64,000 bases of DNA, from the NCBI GenBank assembly GCA_025716855.1, contig JAIXMQ010000095.1, positions 1 to 64,000 of the forward strand. Reading direction: 5' to 3'. Below the pieces are notes generated by a model. The model did no database searches. It saw only the letters and a list, made by a program, of their open reading frames with translations, and was not told where the DNA came from. Shown here piece by piece: positions 23,261 through 35,999 of this stretch. The position numbers and the translations under genes are program-made. This stretch comes from Pilaira anomala. Lineage: Eukaryota; Mucoromycota; Mucoromycetes; Mucorales; Mucoraceae. How positions within the stretch are numbered: position 1 is the stretch's first letter; each line of letters starts with the position of its first letter.

Positions 23261-24941
23261 ATGTCCCATTACCCCGCACTTTGTTACGGAGAAGAAGGTG
23301 CTAGGTGCGTATAAAAACATATTGGATAGAATCGTAAACAATGTGAATGCTTACAATTCATAATAGATTTGATCAAGCTTTTCACTTGACGTTTAAACAA
23401 CATGAATCACCACCTGTCATTTTATTAAAAGGTGATTCAGGAACAGGAAAGACGTATATCGTATCACACCTAGCGCAGATCTATAACGTTAAGGTACATT
23501 CAGTCACGTTGGGTGAATTAGCAGCTGAAAATCGTGGACAATTAAGCAAAGGATTCAATCGTTTGATTTGGAAAGCAACAACCACAAGTAATAGCTTAAT
23601 ATTGATCGAAGACTTGGACCTGTTTTTTCCGCGTCATAGTCAAGAATCACAAGATATGAGCTTATTAGGTATTTTAGGCTCTTTAGTTGAACAAGCCAAA
23701 GTCATGTTAATCGCGACCACACGACGTCCTGATCATATCGCATTTGATGCACGACCTTTATTTCAAGATGAAATCCACTTACAGATACCAACACCTGATG
23801 AACGATTCAGTATGATGCGATATATATACGATCATTATTTTCAATCCAGAAAGGCCTTAAATGATAACAATATTCAGTTGTTATCTTCAAAAGCGCATGC
23901 ATTCGTAGCAGCGGATATTGCCCAATGGTGTCGACTAGCAGAAGAAGATGCTTTGAATAAAAACTTGGATCAAGGTAAAAATTATCTACCTGAAAGAAAC
24001 AAAAACCATAAACTCATAAATATATAACTTTAGTTGATTTGGAGAACTTTGATAACACATTTGGTAATATTAAAGTGAGTGGATTACAAAATTCGGCTAT
24101 GGCAGAAAAGCCAGATCCTATATACTGGGAAGACATTGGTGGTTTAGTTGCTGCAAAAAACGCGCTAGAGGAATCCGCTGTTTGGATATACAAACACGCT
24201 GATGCTTACAGAAGGCTAGGTATTCGTCCATCTAAAGGAGTATTACTGTTTGGTCCTCCAGGAACCGGTAAAACATTATTAGCAAAGGCAGTAGCGACCG
24301 AATCTTCCGCCAATTTCTTGCCAGTTAGTATACCTGATTTAATTAAAGGCGAGGTGGGTGAATCCGAGAAGGCGGTTTCCAGGATATTTCAAACCGCCAT
24401 TCGATGTAGTCCTTGTGTCATCTTTTTAGATGAACTGGAAGCCATCTTTTCTTCTCGAGAGACTACAGGCGATGTAGGAAGAAAGGCAAGTATATTTCTA
24501 CGTCAAAAAAAAAAAAAAAAAAAAAAAAAAAAACGCTAACGTATTGTAAATATAAAGCTTATTTCGCAATTCTTGATTGAAATTGATCATTTGGATAAAG
24601 CAGATAAGAATGTGATTTTATTAGGTGCAACAAATCACCCAGAATCCATTGATAATTCTATTTTAAGGCCTGGGAGATTAGATCGTTTAGTTTATGTAGG
24701 TGCGCCAAATTTAGAAGAACGTGTACAGATTTTGAAAGTATTGAAAAACAAAACAAAATTAGAAGCGAATGTGAATTTAGACGAAATTGCCTCGAAAACA
24801 GAGGGTTACACGGGTGCAGATCTACAAGCCGTCATTAGAAAAGCTGGTCTTTTATCCTTAAAACAAAATTTGACACAAATTACACAAGAGAATATTTTAA
24901 AAGCTATTGAATCCGTAAACCCATCTGTCATTGCTGAATAA
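23261..24941 (+). CDS. Compact tandem AAA+ ATPase, Afg2/SPATA5(L1)-like
   Basis: Four exons (23261-23304, 23367-23974, 24034-24485, 24558-24941) give 495 aa. The third intron is GC-AG (AAG|GCAAGT) and holds a run of 29 A. Module 1 has Walker A GDSGTGKT (about 37-45) and an altered Walker B LILIEDLDLFF. Module 2 has WEDIGGLVAAKNAL, Walker A GPPGTGKT (about 291), Walker B VIFLDELEAIF, sensor LLGATNHPESID and arginine-finger region RPGRLDRLVYVG. AAA+ proteins of the Cdc48/Afg2 class remodel complexes, Afg2 acting in 60S maturation. The assignment to Afg2 is by module order and style; it is much shorter than the usual 750-900 aa because no N domain is present. The start exon is short, and an upstream start cannot be excluded. 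Confidence 0.75.
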
Positions 24942-25115
24942 ATGTTATTTTTTATATGTATATATACGTGTAATTCTTTTATTGTATTTAAAAAAAAATG
25001 AGGATGGTAAAAAATGTTTGGTTTAATATCTAAGTATCTAATGGTGAAATAAAAAAGAAGGGTTTTTTATATGTAAAATCTAATTTTCTTTTTGTTGTTG
25101 TTGTTGTTTGGTTAT

Positions 25116-26868
<1,753 letters not shown>

Positions 26869-28200
26869 ATTTTTTTATATATTTATTTTAAGAAAAAAAA
26901 AAAAAAAAAGTAATGATTTTTATTCAAATTTTAAATTTGGAACCTTTTTTTTTTCTCGGTTGTGTGACTGTAAGCAAGTTTGTCTATAAGCCACCTTCTT
27001 TAAGAAGTAGTAAGCCACTTGTTCCTTCCTCTTTTTTGTTCGTTTCGGAAGTATTATCATCATCCATTCAACTCATGATAGTTGCGCTAGAATGGTTTTC
27101 CTTCTGTTTATCAATGACCTTTTTTTTTTATATCTTCCTGACAACAAAAGAAGCATAAAATTCCTGTGTTTGAAGGAACCAAACAATGACTTCTTTTGTT
27201 CTGTCAAATATTTTCCTTTTTCGATATTTGTGTGTTTCCGAAAGTTTCTGGAAATTATGAGTTTGAGTTTTTTTTTAAATGTAATTCTTTGATTCGAGCA
27301 CTTGAAAAAAACCTATTACATCTATCTATTTTTATAAATGATCACGGGTTTAATTCGGCTAGTTACGATATCAATTTGCACATAAAGTTAAAGGCGCTTT
27401 TAAAATCTGTGAAAACCTTGATATTCTACTCTTAAATGATAAACACATAGTTATTTTACTTATTTAAAAAGAAAAAGGGGAGAGGCAAAAAGAATGCTAT
27501 ATGTGTAATTAAATAGTTATTGCATTTTTTTTTTTACCACGAGTAGTTAGTTATCAAAAAATGTACTAAGTATATTTATTCTTTTTAAAAAAAGAGTTGG
27601 AATCTTGCAACAACAATCCATGATTATCTAGAAATTGAAAACGGTTCTTTTATCGATGTTGTCAGTTGTCTCTCATCTTCTAACAACTTGAAATGTTTGG
27701 CAAATCAGATAATTGCTCAAATCTTTTACGTACTCCTCGCACACTTTTTTATCACCGTTTCTTTGGAAGATTGTTTAACCTAGCAGAATTTGACACTATT
27801 AATACATAAAAGAAGCTTAGTTTATTAATAGTTTTTCTTTGCATGAGAAGATATAATTTTCCTGGTCAATTGCGATACGTATAAACATATAATATAAAAA
27901 GTTGCCATTAAATCATTGTCTTGATACGATTTTTTCTGTCCAATAGAATATACATGAATGAATTTTGTTCAATTGCACGTTGTATATATAAACCTATTGC
28001 TTTAATGGTATATATGTCTGGCAACTTTAGGCCTTAATAAAACGAATTAAAAATATACACGTACGAAACAAAAACTGAAAAGCTTGTTATACACTGTTTT
28101 AAGACCCGCTTTTTTTTTTGTATTGTGGAAACACCCACCTGTTCTTGTTTGGTTATTCAGTGTTTTCCCTTTTAGTATACCAGAGACCAAAAAAAAAAGG
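26869..28200. other. Intergenic region, 1.3 kb
   Basis: Between the divergent CTP synthase and BOS1 genes. Several open frames between 26913 and 27435 are rich in Phe/Leu/Ser, because the DNA is T-rich, and show no family resemblance. Nothing else is supported. It should contain both promoters. Confidence 0.5.
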
Positions 28201-29150
28201 ATGAATTCATTATATAATAACGCTTTGAAGCAGAGTCATGCCTTACAAAAAGACTTGGACAGTAAAGTTTATCTATAACTTCTACAAACCGTTTGTATGC
28301 AATTTATTAACCTCATTTACTTTACAGAATTTCAGTCAGGGCAAGATGCTTCGGCTGGTTTTCAAGGTAACGCTTTACCATCTTTATACTTATAAACTTA
28401 TTAACATTCAACTGAAATAAAGGACAAATTTCTGTGTCTTTCAACGCTTTACAAAGACATATTGATGAGTATGAGAACTTGGCTAAAAGAGAATTAATTC
28501 CTGTTAAAAAAGAAACGGCTTTAACGTAAGTGAAGGATATTTGAAACCATAAGACAAGTTTTATTTATGTAAAGTTTTATAGGCGAGTTGGAAAGTTTCG
28601 ACAAGATTTACAAGAGATGAAGGTTAGGTTTGAAGCAATAAAAAAAAACCTAGAGACGTTACAGAATGAGCAAAACAGAGACAACTTATTAAGAAGACCT
28701 AATAGAAGTGGACCTAATATGGTAAATATAATCATAGGATGATATGACAGGGTTTATTTATTTAAATATTTGGTTAGCCTGAACATCCATACCAGCCTTT
28801 ATCACGAGATGAATTTGCTATGCGTGAACAATCCTTTGCTAGAAACACAGACTCACAGTTGGACGAATTTATTGGACAAGCACAAAACTTATTAGAGAAC
28901 TTGACTGATCAACATAGTATTTTAAAGGTAGTAAAAAAGTAAATTAATCAGGGGTTTTCTCATCTTTAATTATGTGTACTATTAGAAAACACAAAAGAAA
29001 ATATTAGATACAGCAAATCATTTGGGATTATCTCAAAATACAATTCGTTATATTGAAAGACGATCAGCACAGGATAAATGGATCTTTTATGGCGGTATGA
29101 TCATTACTGTCTTGATTTTATGGGCAATTGTACACTTTATTGGAAAATAA
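28201..29150 (+). CDS. BOS1: ER-Golgi Qb-SNARE, Bos1/membrin (GOSR2)
   Basis: Six short exons (28201-28261, 28328-28366, 28423-28525, 28583-28721, 28778-28927, 28986-29150) give 218 aa. The start MNSLYNNALKQSHALQKDLD matches the membrin N-terminal helix. The C-terminus reads KTQKKILDTANHLGLSQNTI, RYIERRSAQDKW and then a single transmembrane span ending FIGK, which is the membrin/Bos1 signature. Bos1 pairs with Sed5, Bet1 and Sec22 in ER-to-Golgi and intra-Golgi fusion. Exons are so small that only the last one would be seen without splicing. Confidence 0.93.
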
Positions 29151-29209
29151 TAATGAATAATAATAAAATTTATTTAATTAAAATACACGTATATAATACA
29201 TCTCTACTA

Positions 29210-29614
29210 CTAATAGCTTGGTAATAAAATTTTACTAATTCTATATCTAATACCTAAATAACTGAGATAATCTAATTCTGGAAATACACGAACTCTACGA
29301 ACTTCAGGAAAATGACTATCTTGAATATCTACAAATGTACCTTTTGTACGAATAGTATTTTCGAGCTTTTCATAATTTACTAAATCCAAAGGTATCCAGC
29401 GCGATTCATTAAAGAATAACCATTGTGCTAATATTTTTCGTTTATTATTCTTCTTCATTGCAGATAGTGTACATTGAGCAGGACTTCTTTCACGTCGACG
29501 AACGGTATTAGCAAATATCTCTTTATCAAAATGACATTTTATTGGAGGTAATACAACTATTCCACTAGTAGTTTTCTTATTAGTGGTAACATATATACTA
29601 ATATTATATTGCAT
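29210..29614 (-). CDS. Small conserved-looking protein of unknown function, WWE-like
   Basis: Single exon of 134 aa, convergent with BOS1 (59 bp between stops). After a basic stretch (KKNNKRKILAQ) the protein reads WLFFNESRWIPLDLVNYEKL, then VDIQDSHFPEVRRVRVFPEL and YLSYLGIRYRISKILLP. The order of a WxF(F) strand, RWxPLD turn, a Leu-rich helix and a final Y-R-(I/L)SK strand recalls WWE-like modules and the N-terminal region of DDHD-type phospholipases. I do not recognise it as a named protein. It may be a stand-alone protein or a remnant of a larger one. Confidence 0.45.
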   Translation of the reverse strand: MQYNISIYVTTNKKTTSGIVVLPPIKCHFDKEIFANTVRRRERSPAQCTLSAMKKNNKRKILAQWLFFNESRWIPLDLVNYEKLENTIRTKGTFVDIQDSHFPEVRRVRVFPELDYLSYLGIRYRISKILLPSY

Positions 29615-31320
29615 GATATATTAGTCAATGTGATAAAAAGAGAGAGAGAGAGAAGAATAAGAGCGACACAAACGCAAACCTATTTTGCTTTGAAAAACTA
29701 TTATGTATATAGGTCATTTTTTATCAAACAATGTATTATATCATTTGATTAACATTTATTATTCGTGTGAGGTGTCATGCAACCTTATAGAAACATAACT
29801 ACAAATAAAGATATATTTAAAAAAAAAATATACAGGACATTTTATTTTTCTCTGTTAGTTAAAACAAAATGTATCCATTAGTTATTATTGAATAAATATA
29901 TTTTAGTTAACTAATAAATAATTTTTATTAAAACATTTCTCAATTTATTATAGATGACAAAATTCAATTTAGTAACACAATCTAAATGAAGTATAATTGT
30001 TGATTTGCCTTAATATTTATTCAACTGCTGCACATATGATCTCACTTCATGTGTACAGCCTTGTTTGTGATACAGTCGATTTATAATAAAAGATTTATTT
30101 TTAAGCGAAACGTACTGCAATGTAAAGAAGGTTCAAATGTTGTAGCAATAAGCTCGCCGAACCAATTAAAACGTAGTTTATTTTCAACTCCGACAGACAA
30201 AAAAAATGGCGAAATTGTTAAGGCGACCCCCTTGATGATTTTCCAAAAATCAGAAATTTGGATATATCGTTACATTAAAAAGGTTTTCAACCTTAGACTA
30301 TTAGTTAAGTTAAATGTAAAATTTGACGCTCTTTCTAATGATGTAAAAATCATAGTAAAAAAATACTAAAGATTAATATTTATTTTGAGAAAACAAAATT
30401 ACAGTTTTTGTTAGGGCAAGTATAATTTTTACAGATAAAAGTAAAAATCTAAATACATAGAAAGATGCGTCTTTTAATTTTGCATTATTTGAATAACTTA
30501 TTGTTTAGTAGAATATTTAGTATAAAGGGACTTTACATTGACAAGAAGAAAATTAGGATCGTGAATTCGATTTTTTTTTTGTTTCTGGAGAATTTGCTTC
30601 GGCCAATCAAATCGTCCGAAATACTTTTTTTTACTATAAAATAAAATAATAATCATCTTTTACATCTTGAATATCCTGATGAGTTGTATTTGAATAAGAA
30701 CCATCGTTTTGATGGGTTTGCTATTGAGTAAGTACGTTCTACTCTTTAGAGCTGACCATATTTAATCGTGAATTCTACCTACGCGATTGGATAACAACAT
30801 ATATAGTTCTTGACTAAAGAGCATCTTGTAATTATTTACGTGGTTGTTATTAGTCTGGATTCCGTTGTTACAAATTTCATTGGTAAATGCGCATACTTTC
30901 AAATCTTTTAAATTGACAATTGTTGGGATAATCTTTATTCCAACAATGTTATTCTTTTTATTTTTTGTTTACAGATTATATAATATTACTATATATTTTT
31001 GCAAATCATTAAATGTATCGCCATGTAACTAAACTAATTTTTTATGACAGGTTTTTGACAGAATTCAAAAAAAAAGAAAAGAAAAACAGTTTCTTTGAGC
31101 AATGCTACATGAAAAAACGACAACTTTAAAATATCTATATCATCTCTCCTTAAATTTAAAAAAAATAGTAATACATTGTATAAATAATAGATAAAATAGT
31201 GTGTAAATTTATAGAACAAAAGAGTATATTAAAAAAAATTAAAATATTAACAGATCGATGATCATACTAATAGAAATTTTTTTTCTCCAGATTTATTTTG
31301 TGCAAAAAAGAGAAAGTAAC
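29615..31320. other. Intergenic region, 1.7 kb, very AT-rich
   Basis: An open frame at 30049-30369 (106 codons, basic, no recognisable domain) and a short protein-like stretch near 30665-30730 (HLEYPDELYLNKNHRFDGFA) stand out, but neither has supporting splice structure or family similarity that I can name. A GA repeat at about 29638-29655 precedes the 29614 gene start. Possibly contains decayed coding remnants. Confidence 0.35.
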
Positions 31321-31991
31321 TTATTGACGAGCTTCGAGCTTCTCAATCTTCTTGTTAGCACGACGCTCACGGACGGCCTTGTTCTTGGCACGGAGAACAT
31401 CAGCTTGTTCAGCGAGGGTCTTGGCACGGACCTTTTCGGCCTTAGCACGATGAATGTGTTCGATGAGAACACGCTTGTTCTTGAAACCGTTACCCTTGGA
31501 CTTGAGGTAGAGAGAGTGGTAAAGATGCTTATCGATCTTACCAGCTTCTCTGTACTTGGCGAGAAGACGACGGAGAACACGCATACGACGCATCCAGATA
31601 ACTTGGCTGGACATACGAGCATCGGCAGTACCCTTTCTCTTACCATGACCCATATGACGACCGTTACGCTTGGCAGCAGCACGGACGAGAACACGGAAAC
31701 GAGATTGAGAGACCTCAGGCTTACGGATAATAAGTCCGTCCTTAACGAGCTTACGGATGTTGGCACGAGAGTTAGCGTTAGCAATCTCGTTGACCTCATT
31801 GGGATCTAACCAAATTTTACGTTCACCACACTTGAGGACGGAAGCAGCGAGACGCTTTTGAACAAGCAAACTGACCCTATTAAATTTAATTTTTTTTTAA
31901 CCGTTAGTTTTTTTTTTCTTCTTCTTCTCTTTTTATAAATAAAAGGATTTTTGTTATTTTTGTTGTGGTTGTTTTCTTTTTTGCATTACAT
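31321..31991 (-). CDS. RPL19: 60S ribosomal protein L19 (eL19)
   Basis: The main exon 31876-31321 starts after a clear TTTAATAG acceptor with G GTC AGT TTG, which needs two more bases, AT, to make the expected [18 protein letters not shown]. The best candidate is AT|GTAATG at 31991-31990, so the start codon is split AT|G by a 113 nt intron; an alternative AT|GTTACT lies further up near 32030. The protein is 185 aa with the eL19 hallmarks [47 protein letters not shown] and a long basic C-terminal helix. eL19 forms an intersubunit bridge in the ribosome. Confidence 0.93.
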
Positions 31992-33186
31992 TTTAAAAAT
32001 CGACGAAAGCGAAAAAGAGGAAGTAACATAAGTTTGGCCTGTCTAGCGAGTATATAAAAAAAAAATTTGCACAAAAAAAAACAAGCCACCCACTTTCAAA
32101 TAAAAAAAACAACCGTGATTTTGAAACGGCGTTTAATGATGGTTCAAAGGATACTCTAGTTCTATTGCTGCAATTCCATTATGATAAGTGAAATAAAGTT
32201 CTGTATGCGTTCAACGAGTGCATGCACTTTCTTATTTTCAATTAGTTGCAAAAAATTTCTAGTATTTCCAACCACTATATCTCATTAGAATGTATTTGTT
32301 TATTTATATTGAAATGCAATTGTTTTTATTATGAAGTTGGAATTATTTACAGTCCTTAAAAGTTTTATTTTAACTTGATATTTCTATGTAGCTATGACGA
32401 TAACTACATCTTTTGGAATCTGATAACTATTATATGCCAAGTATACCGATGATATGTAGTTTTCTCATCAAATGTATACGATCCGAATATTATTGTTTCG
32501 ACATTTATATTGTATAACAATAAACAAATAATTTGTTGAAATGCAGGTACATAATTTGAAGGTTATTTTTTGCTTCAAATGGTGTAATTACCTTGAATCA
32601 GCTACTTATATCATTAAAAAGCAAGGTAGATTAAAATTTGAAGGAGTCATGGTTACTACAAATGCTTAGTTATGATATTTGATAACAATAATAATAATAA
32701 AAAAAAAAAAAAAAACTATGAAGAAGGGAAACCCACAACTTTGACATAGCAACTTGAAGAGTTATTTGAAACGGAATTTAGAAACATCTTGAAACTCTTT
32801 AATTTATTGTTGACCAAAGATGAACAAACTGTATGATGCGAATAAACAATGCGCAATACAAAAAGTGAAAATAATCCAATTGATCCTTCAGAGGTCAACA
32901 ACAATAAACCTTATTCTCTCTCTAATAATATGAATGAAAACGAAAAATAAACCTAATCGATGATGAATATCATTCCTTTTGGATATTAAAAAGTATTTAG
33001 TCCCCAGTTACTATCTGCAAAAGTTCTTTCAATAGTAGTTGAACAACATTTTTGTTTTCTGACACGCGTTATTGACAAAAATAGTCTTTCCAAATGGTCT
33101 TTAAACTATCTCTCTTTTTGAACCAAATATTTCACTTTACTACTACTTGAAAGCTCTTTTTTATTTTTAGTGGCTTGTTTTTTATC

Positions 33187-33225
<39 letters not shown>

Positions 33226-33314
33226 ACAGGATATTTCAAACAACGGTCATTGAGAAAAAAAAAACGTTTTAAAAAGCTTCTTATTACTTACCCCTTTGAT
33301 ATTCCTAATACACT
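31992..33314. other. Intergenic region, 1.3 kb, with a 35 bp poly-T
   Basis: Between divergent RPL19 and HPM1. It contains an ATA-type and poly-A run (32685-32715) and a 35-base T run at 33190-33224, about 90 bp before the HPM1 start. A minus-strand stretch near 33000-33060 reads vaguely like a transposase C-terminus but was not accepted. No gene supported. Confidence 0.5.
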
Positions 33315-34770
33315 ATGGCTTTCAAATTTAATTTCACAGTGCGTATCTATCACCGAAAATAAAACCAAAACTTGGAAAGCTAAACTGCCCTGTTTTTTTT
33401 TGTATAGAACGAAGACTTAGATCTCGAGGACACTGAAGAGAATCAACAGTTGGAATCTAGTCTCAATGACTTGAGTATCGATGAGACAGACGATATTAAC
33501 AAGATTCCTAGCCGAGAATATGATATACTTGTAAGTAGATATATAAAAGTTTACAGATATATATATATATATTTTTGTAACAAAGACTTTTGGTTTAGTC
33601 TTCCCCTTTACCTAGTGTAATTCAAGCAGATATTCTTCAAGTACCTACCGTCGAAAAACCAATTTATAAACGTACTTTAGCAGACGTCAAATTTCAAATG
33701 GCCGAACAAGATACTTTAGTTGAAGAACAAGATGATAAAGAAGTTATTTCCATGTTGAATTTGAGTGGAAATACAGATTTAATTAAGGGTGTATATGAAG
33801 GTGGTTTTAAAACTTGGGAATGTTCAATTGATATGGTTCAATATTTATCTGGATTACCTGAAGATCAAATCAGTAACAAAAAGATTTTAGAGGTAAAAAA
33901 AAAAAAAGACTTGAAGTGGTTAAAATTGTTATTAAATACTTTTTTTTTAAAAGCTTGGTTGTGGTTCATCTCTTCCTGCTCTTTACCTTTTATCTCATAG
34001 TCATACTAACCGAGTTGATGTACAAGATTATAACGATCAAGTCATTCGTTATATCACTATACCAAACATTCTTTTAAATACAGTTTTAACTGTTGAAGAA
34101 CCATCATCTAAAGTTGTAGAAGAAGAAATTCAAGAAGAATCGAGTTCAGAAGAAGAAGAAGATGATGAAGAGGATGAAGACGAGGATGATGATGAAGATA
34201 AACGCATTGAAGAAGATGTTGATACATGTGATGTAGAAGCACAAATTTCTGCTGAGACTATCCCAACCATGTTGAAATTAGTTTCTGAGCGTACAAGAGC
34301 ATTTGTTGGTGATTGGAGTACATTGCCTGTAAAATATATTAGACATATATATATACCTAAAAAAGGAATAGTGATATTAAACTTTATTGTAAATTTAGGA
34401 GCAATTGAATGTCGATCAAGAAAAATATGATATGATCGTTACATCGGAAACGATTTACGCAGAACATGCCTTGCCTGATTTGATTAGTGTATTCCAAAAG
34501 GCACTCAAAAAACCTAACGGTGTTTGGTAAAGACATGTTTTTAGAAGATTTACAAAAAAAAAAAAATTAAGGCTAATTTTTTTTTTAAATTATATTAGTT
34601 ATGTTGCAGCAAAGACAGTTTATTTTGGTGTAGGTGGTGGTATCTTACCTTTCTGTAATGCATTACTCAATTCAAAAGATGAGTCAGGAGATCGTATGAA
34701 ATTTGAAAAAGTTTTTGAAAGTAATAGTACAGTAAAGCGAGAAATCCTTAAAGTCTCTTGGGACTTGTAA
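33315..34770 (+). CDS. HPM1: Protein-histidine N-methyltransferase (METTL18/Hpm1)
   Basis: Six exons (33315-33338, 33408-33530, 33599-33892, 33954-34328, 34399-34526, 34599-34770) give 371 aa. It begins MAFKFNF, as expected of the family, and a Walker-like SAM motif LGCGSSLPAL opens the fourth exon (about residue 148), followed by VDVQDYND. After FVGDWSTLP comes YDMIVTSETIYAEHALPDL and the C-terminal YFGVGGGILPF. Hpm1/METTL18 methylates a histidine of ribosomal protein uL3 (yeast Rpl3 His243). An acidic Asp/Glu insertion of about 30 residues (34110-34220) separates the first and second halves of the Rossmann fold, longer than I recall for the family. Confidence 0.92.
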
Positions 34771-34873
34771 GGGGAAAAAAAACTGGTTTAAGTGTCAATT
34801 CACGTTGTGGTTTCGTTACACAAATAAAAAAAAGTCTTGGTATTTTCTGCTAAATAGTGTAATAATAATAATA

Positions 34874-34946
34874 CTGTGCGTCCACTCTCAAATGGAACAT
34901 TTTTTGAATTGAGTGGTACATTTTTCGAAAATAGAATAGATCATTT
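34874..34946 (+). repeat. Left terminal inverted repeat of the Tc1-like element
   Basis: 73 bp, inverted copy of 35563-35635 with two mismatches (second base T versus A, and one A/G near the inner end). TA lies directly outside. Confidence 0.92.
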
Positions 34947-35055
34947 ATTATTTTTTCAAACTTAAATTGGAATAAGCTGTGGAATAAAGTCCAATAACTA
35001 CTTATTATTTACCTCTTTATTTTTTTACTTTTCTAATTCATAATCAGCTTGTTTT

Positions 35056-35556
35056 TTTTTAAGTAAAGACAGTTACGACAACTGATCATTATCTTAATTA
35101 TTTGTAAGAGAGATATTGGACATCATGGACGAACAATATCCTAAAACGAAAGGGGGGGGGCTTTTTTTTTATCTTATCATGTATAACGCCTCGATTCATT
35201 CATCAATTAAAGTAAGTGATATTATAGAGAATAGAAATAAACACAATGTGTATATCTTCCTCAATAACACCCAGAAATGGATTCAATCGAGCAATTTTGA
35301 GCTATTGTTAGGCATAAAACTAAAGCATAATCAGCTTATGGAGTCTGAAGCGCTCATGCAGAGAATAACTGAAGCATGTAATAATGTTCCTTTATCTTAC
35401 CTTGCCAACATTACTCAACGCTCTAAAAATCATTTCGAAAATTGCTTAACAAAGTCCCAAATGAATTTTAAAAAGTGTTTGAATCGAATTCACAGTGTAT
35501 TCCAATTTAAGTTCGAAGGATGTTCCATATCAAGTTCAAATTTCGTTCAAATTTAA
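35056..35556 (+). pseudogene. Transposase remnant (Tc1-like DDE_3), catalytically dead
   Basis: From about 35056 a frame with TTTDHYLNY-like residues is interrupted by a stop and a shift, then an open stretch 35116-35556 reads FYLIMYNASIHSS, VYIFLNN and ESEALMQRITEACNNVPLSY. This matches the order of Tc1-type transposases (FYLVMDNAPIHxS, VYLPPYSPELNPIE, and a C-terminal helix). The second catalytic Asp of DNAPIH is Tyr here, and the SPELNPIE block with the catalytic Glu is destroyed. The N-terminal DNA-binding region is absent. It ends at the edge of the right inverted repeat. Confidence 0.8.
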
Positions 35557-35562
35557 TTGGTA

Positions 35563-35635
35563 AAATGATCCATTCTATTTTCGAAAAATGTACCACTCAA
35601 TTCAAAAAATGTTCCATTTGAGAGTGGACGCACTG
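35563..35635 (-). repeat. Right terminal inverted repeat of the Tc1-like element
   Basis: Inverted copy of 34874-34946; TA target duplication follows at 35636-35637. Confidence 0.92.
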
Positions 35636-35999
35636 TAAATTAGAAAACATTATTATATATCCTGAGCTAATTTTTGTTACATAATCAACTTGCAGTATAA
35701 ACAGCATGACTTGAAAGTGTTTTTGATTCTTTACAAAGTCGTCATATTGATATTTTTCACATGATATTTGACTTTTTTTTCTTACGCCACATAAACAAAA
35801 TTATTTAATCACATCGTAAATAAATCATGTTTTTCTCTTTTTTTTTCTTATCTTTATATGCTTCTTTTTCCATTTAAAAACACGAACTTATCCTTACAAC
35901 ACCATCCTAATCTTTTTTTTTTTTTGCTTGATTACACACGTTATTCAGACAAGAGAGTGTAGTTATCAAGAGGCGAAAAAGTTTGAAACTTGCATAAAA

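Larger units (their letters stand above)
34874..35635 (+). mobile_element. Decayed Tc1/mariner-like element with 73 bp terminal inverted repeats
   Basis: The two ends, 34874-34946 and 35563-35635, are inverted copies matching at 71 of 73 positions by eye. The ends read C(T/A)GTGCGTCCACTCTC and are flanked on both sides by TA (34872-34873 and 35636-35637), the target duplication expected of the Tc1/mariner superfamily. A second, inner inverted pair of about 17 bp (34956-34972 and 35500-35516) lies inside. The 762 bp interior holds only the C-terminal part of a DDE transposase. This is a deletion derivative that could move only with help from a complete copy elsewhere. It is inserted about 100 bp after the HPM1 stop. 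Confidence 0.9.

Noticed and set aside
26913..27435. Overlapping Phe/Leu/Ser-rich frames after the CTP synthase start
   Set aside because: They result from T-rich promoter DNA; no start context, splice structure or domain was seen.
30049..30369. Open frame of 106 codons in the long spacer before RPL19
   Set aside because: Basic and AT-driven composition, with no recognisable motif or upstream exon; kept only as a note in the spacer entry.
31258..31809. Plus-strand open frame of 183 codons over RPL19
   Set aside because: It lies antisense to a clear ribosomal protein gene and has Thr/Leu-rich shadow composition with no family similarity.
32990..33070. Minus-strand stretch with STTIERTFADS resembling the end of hAT transposases
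   Set aside because: The match is a few residues only, with no hAT ends or further transposase blocks nearby.
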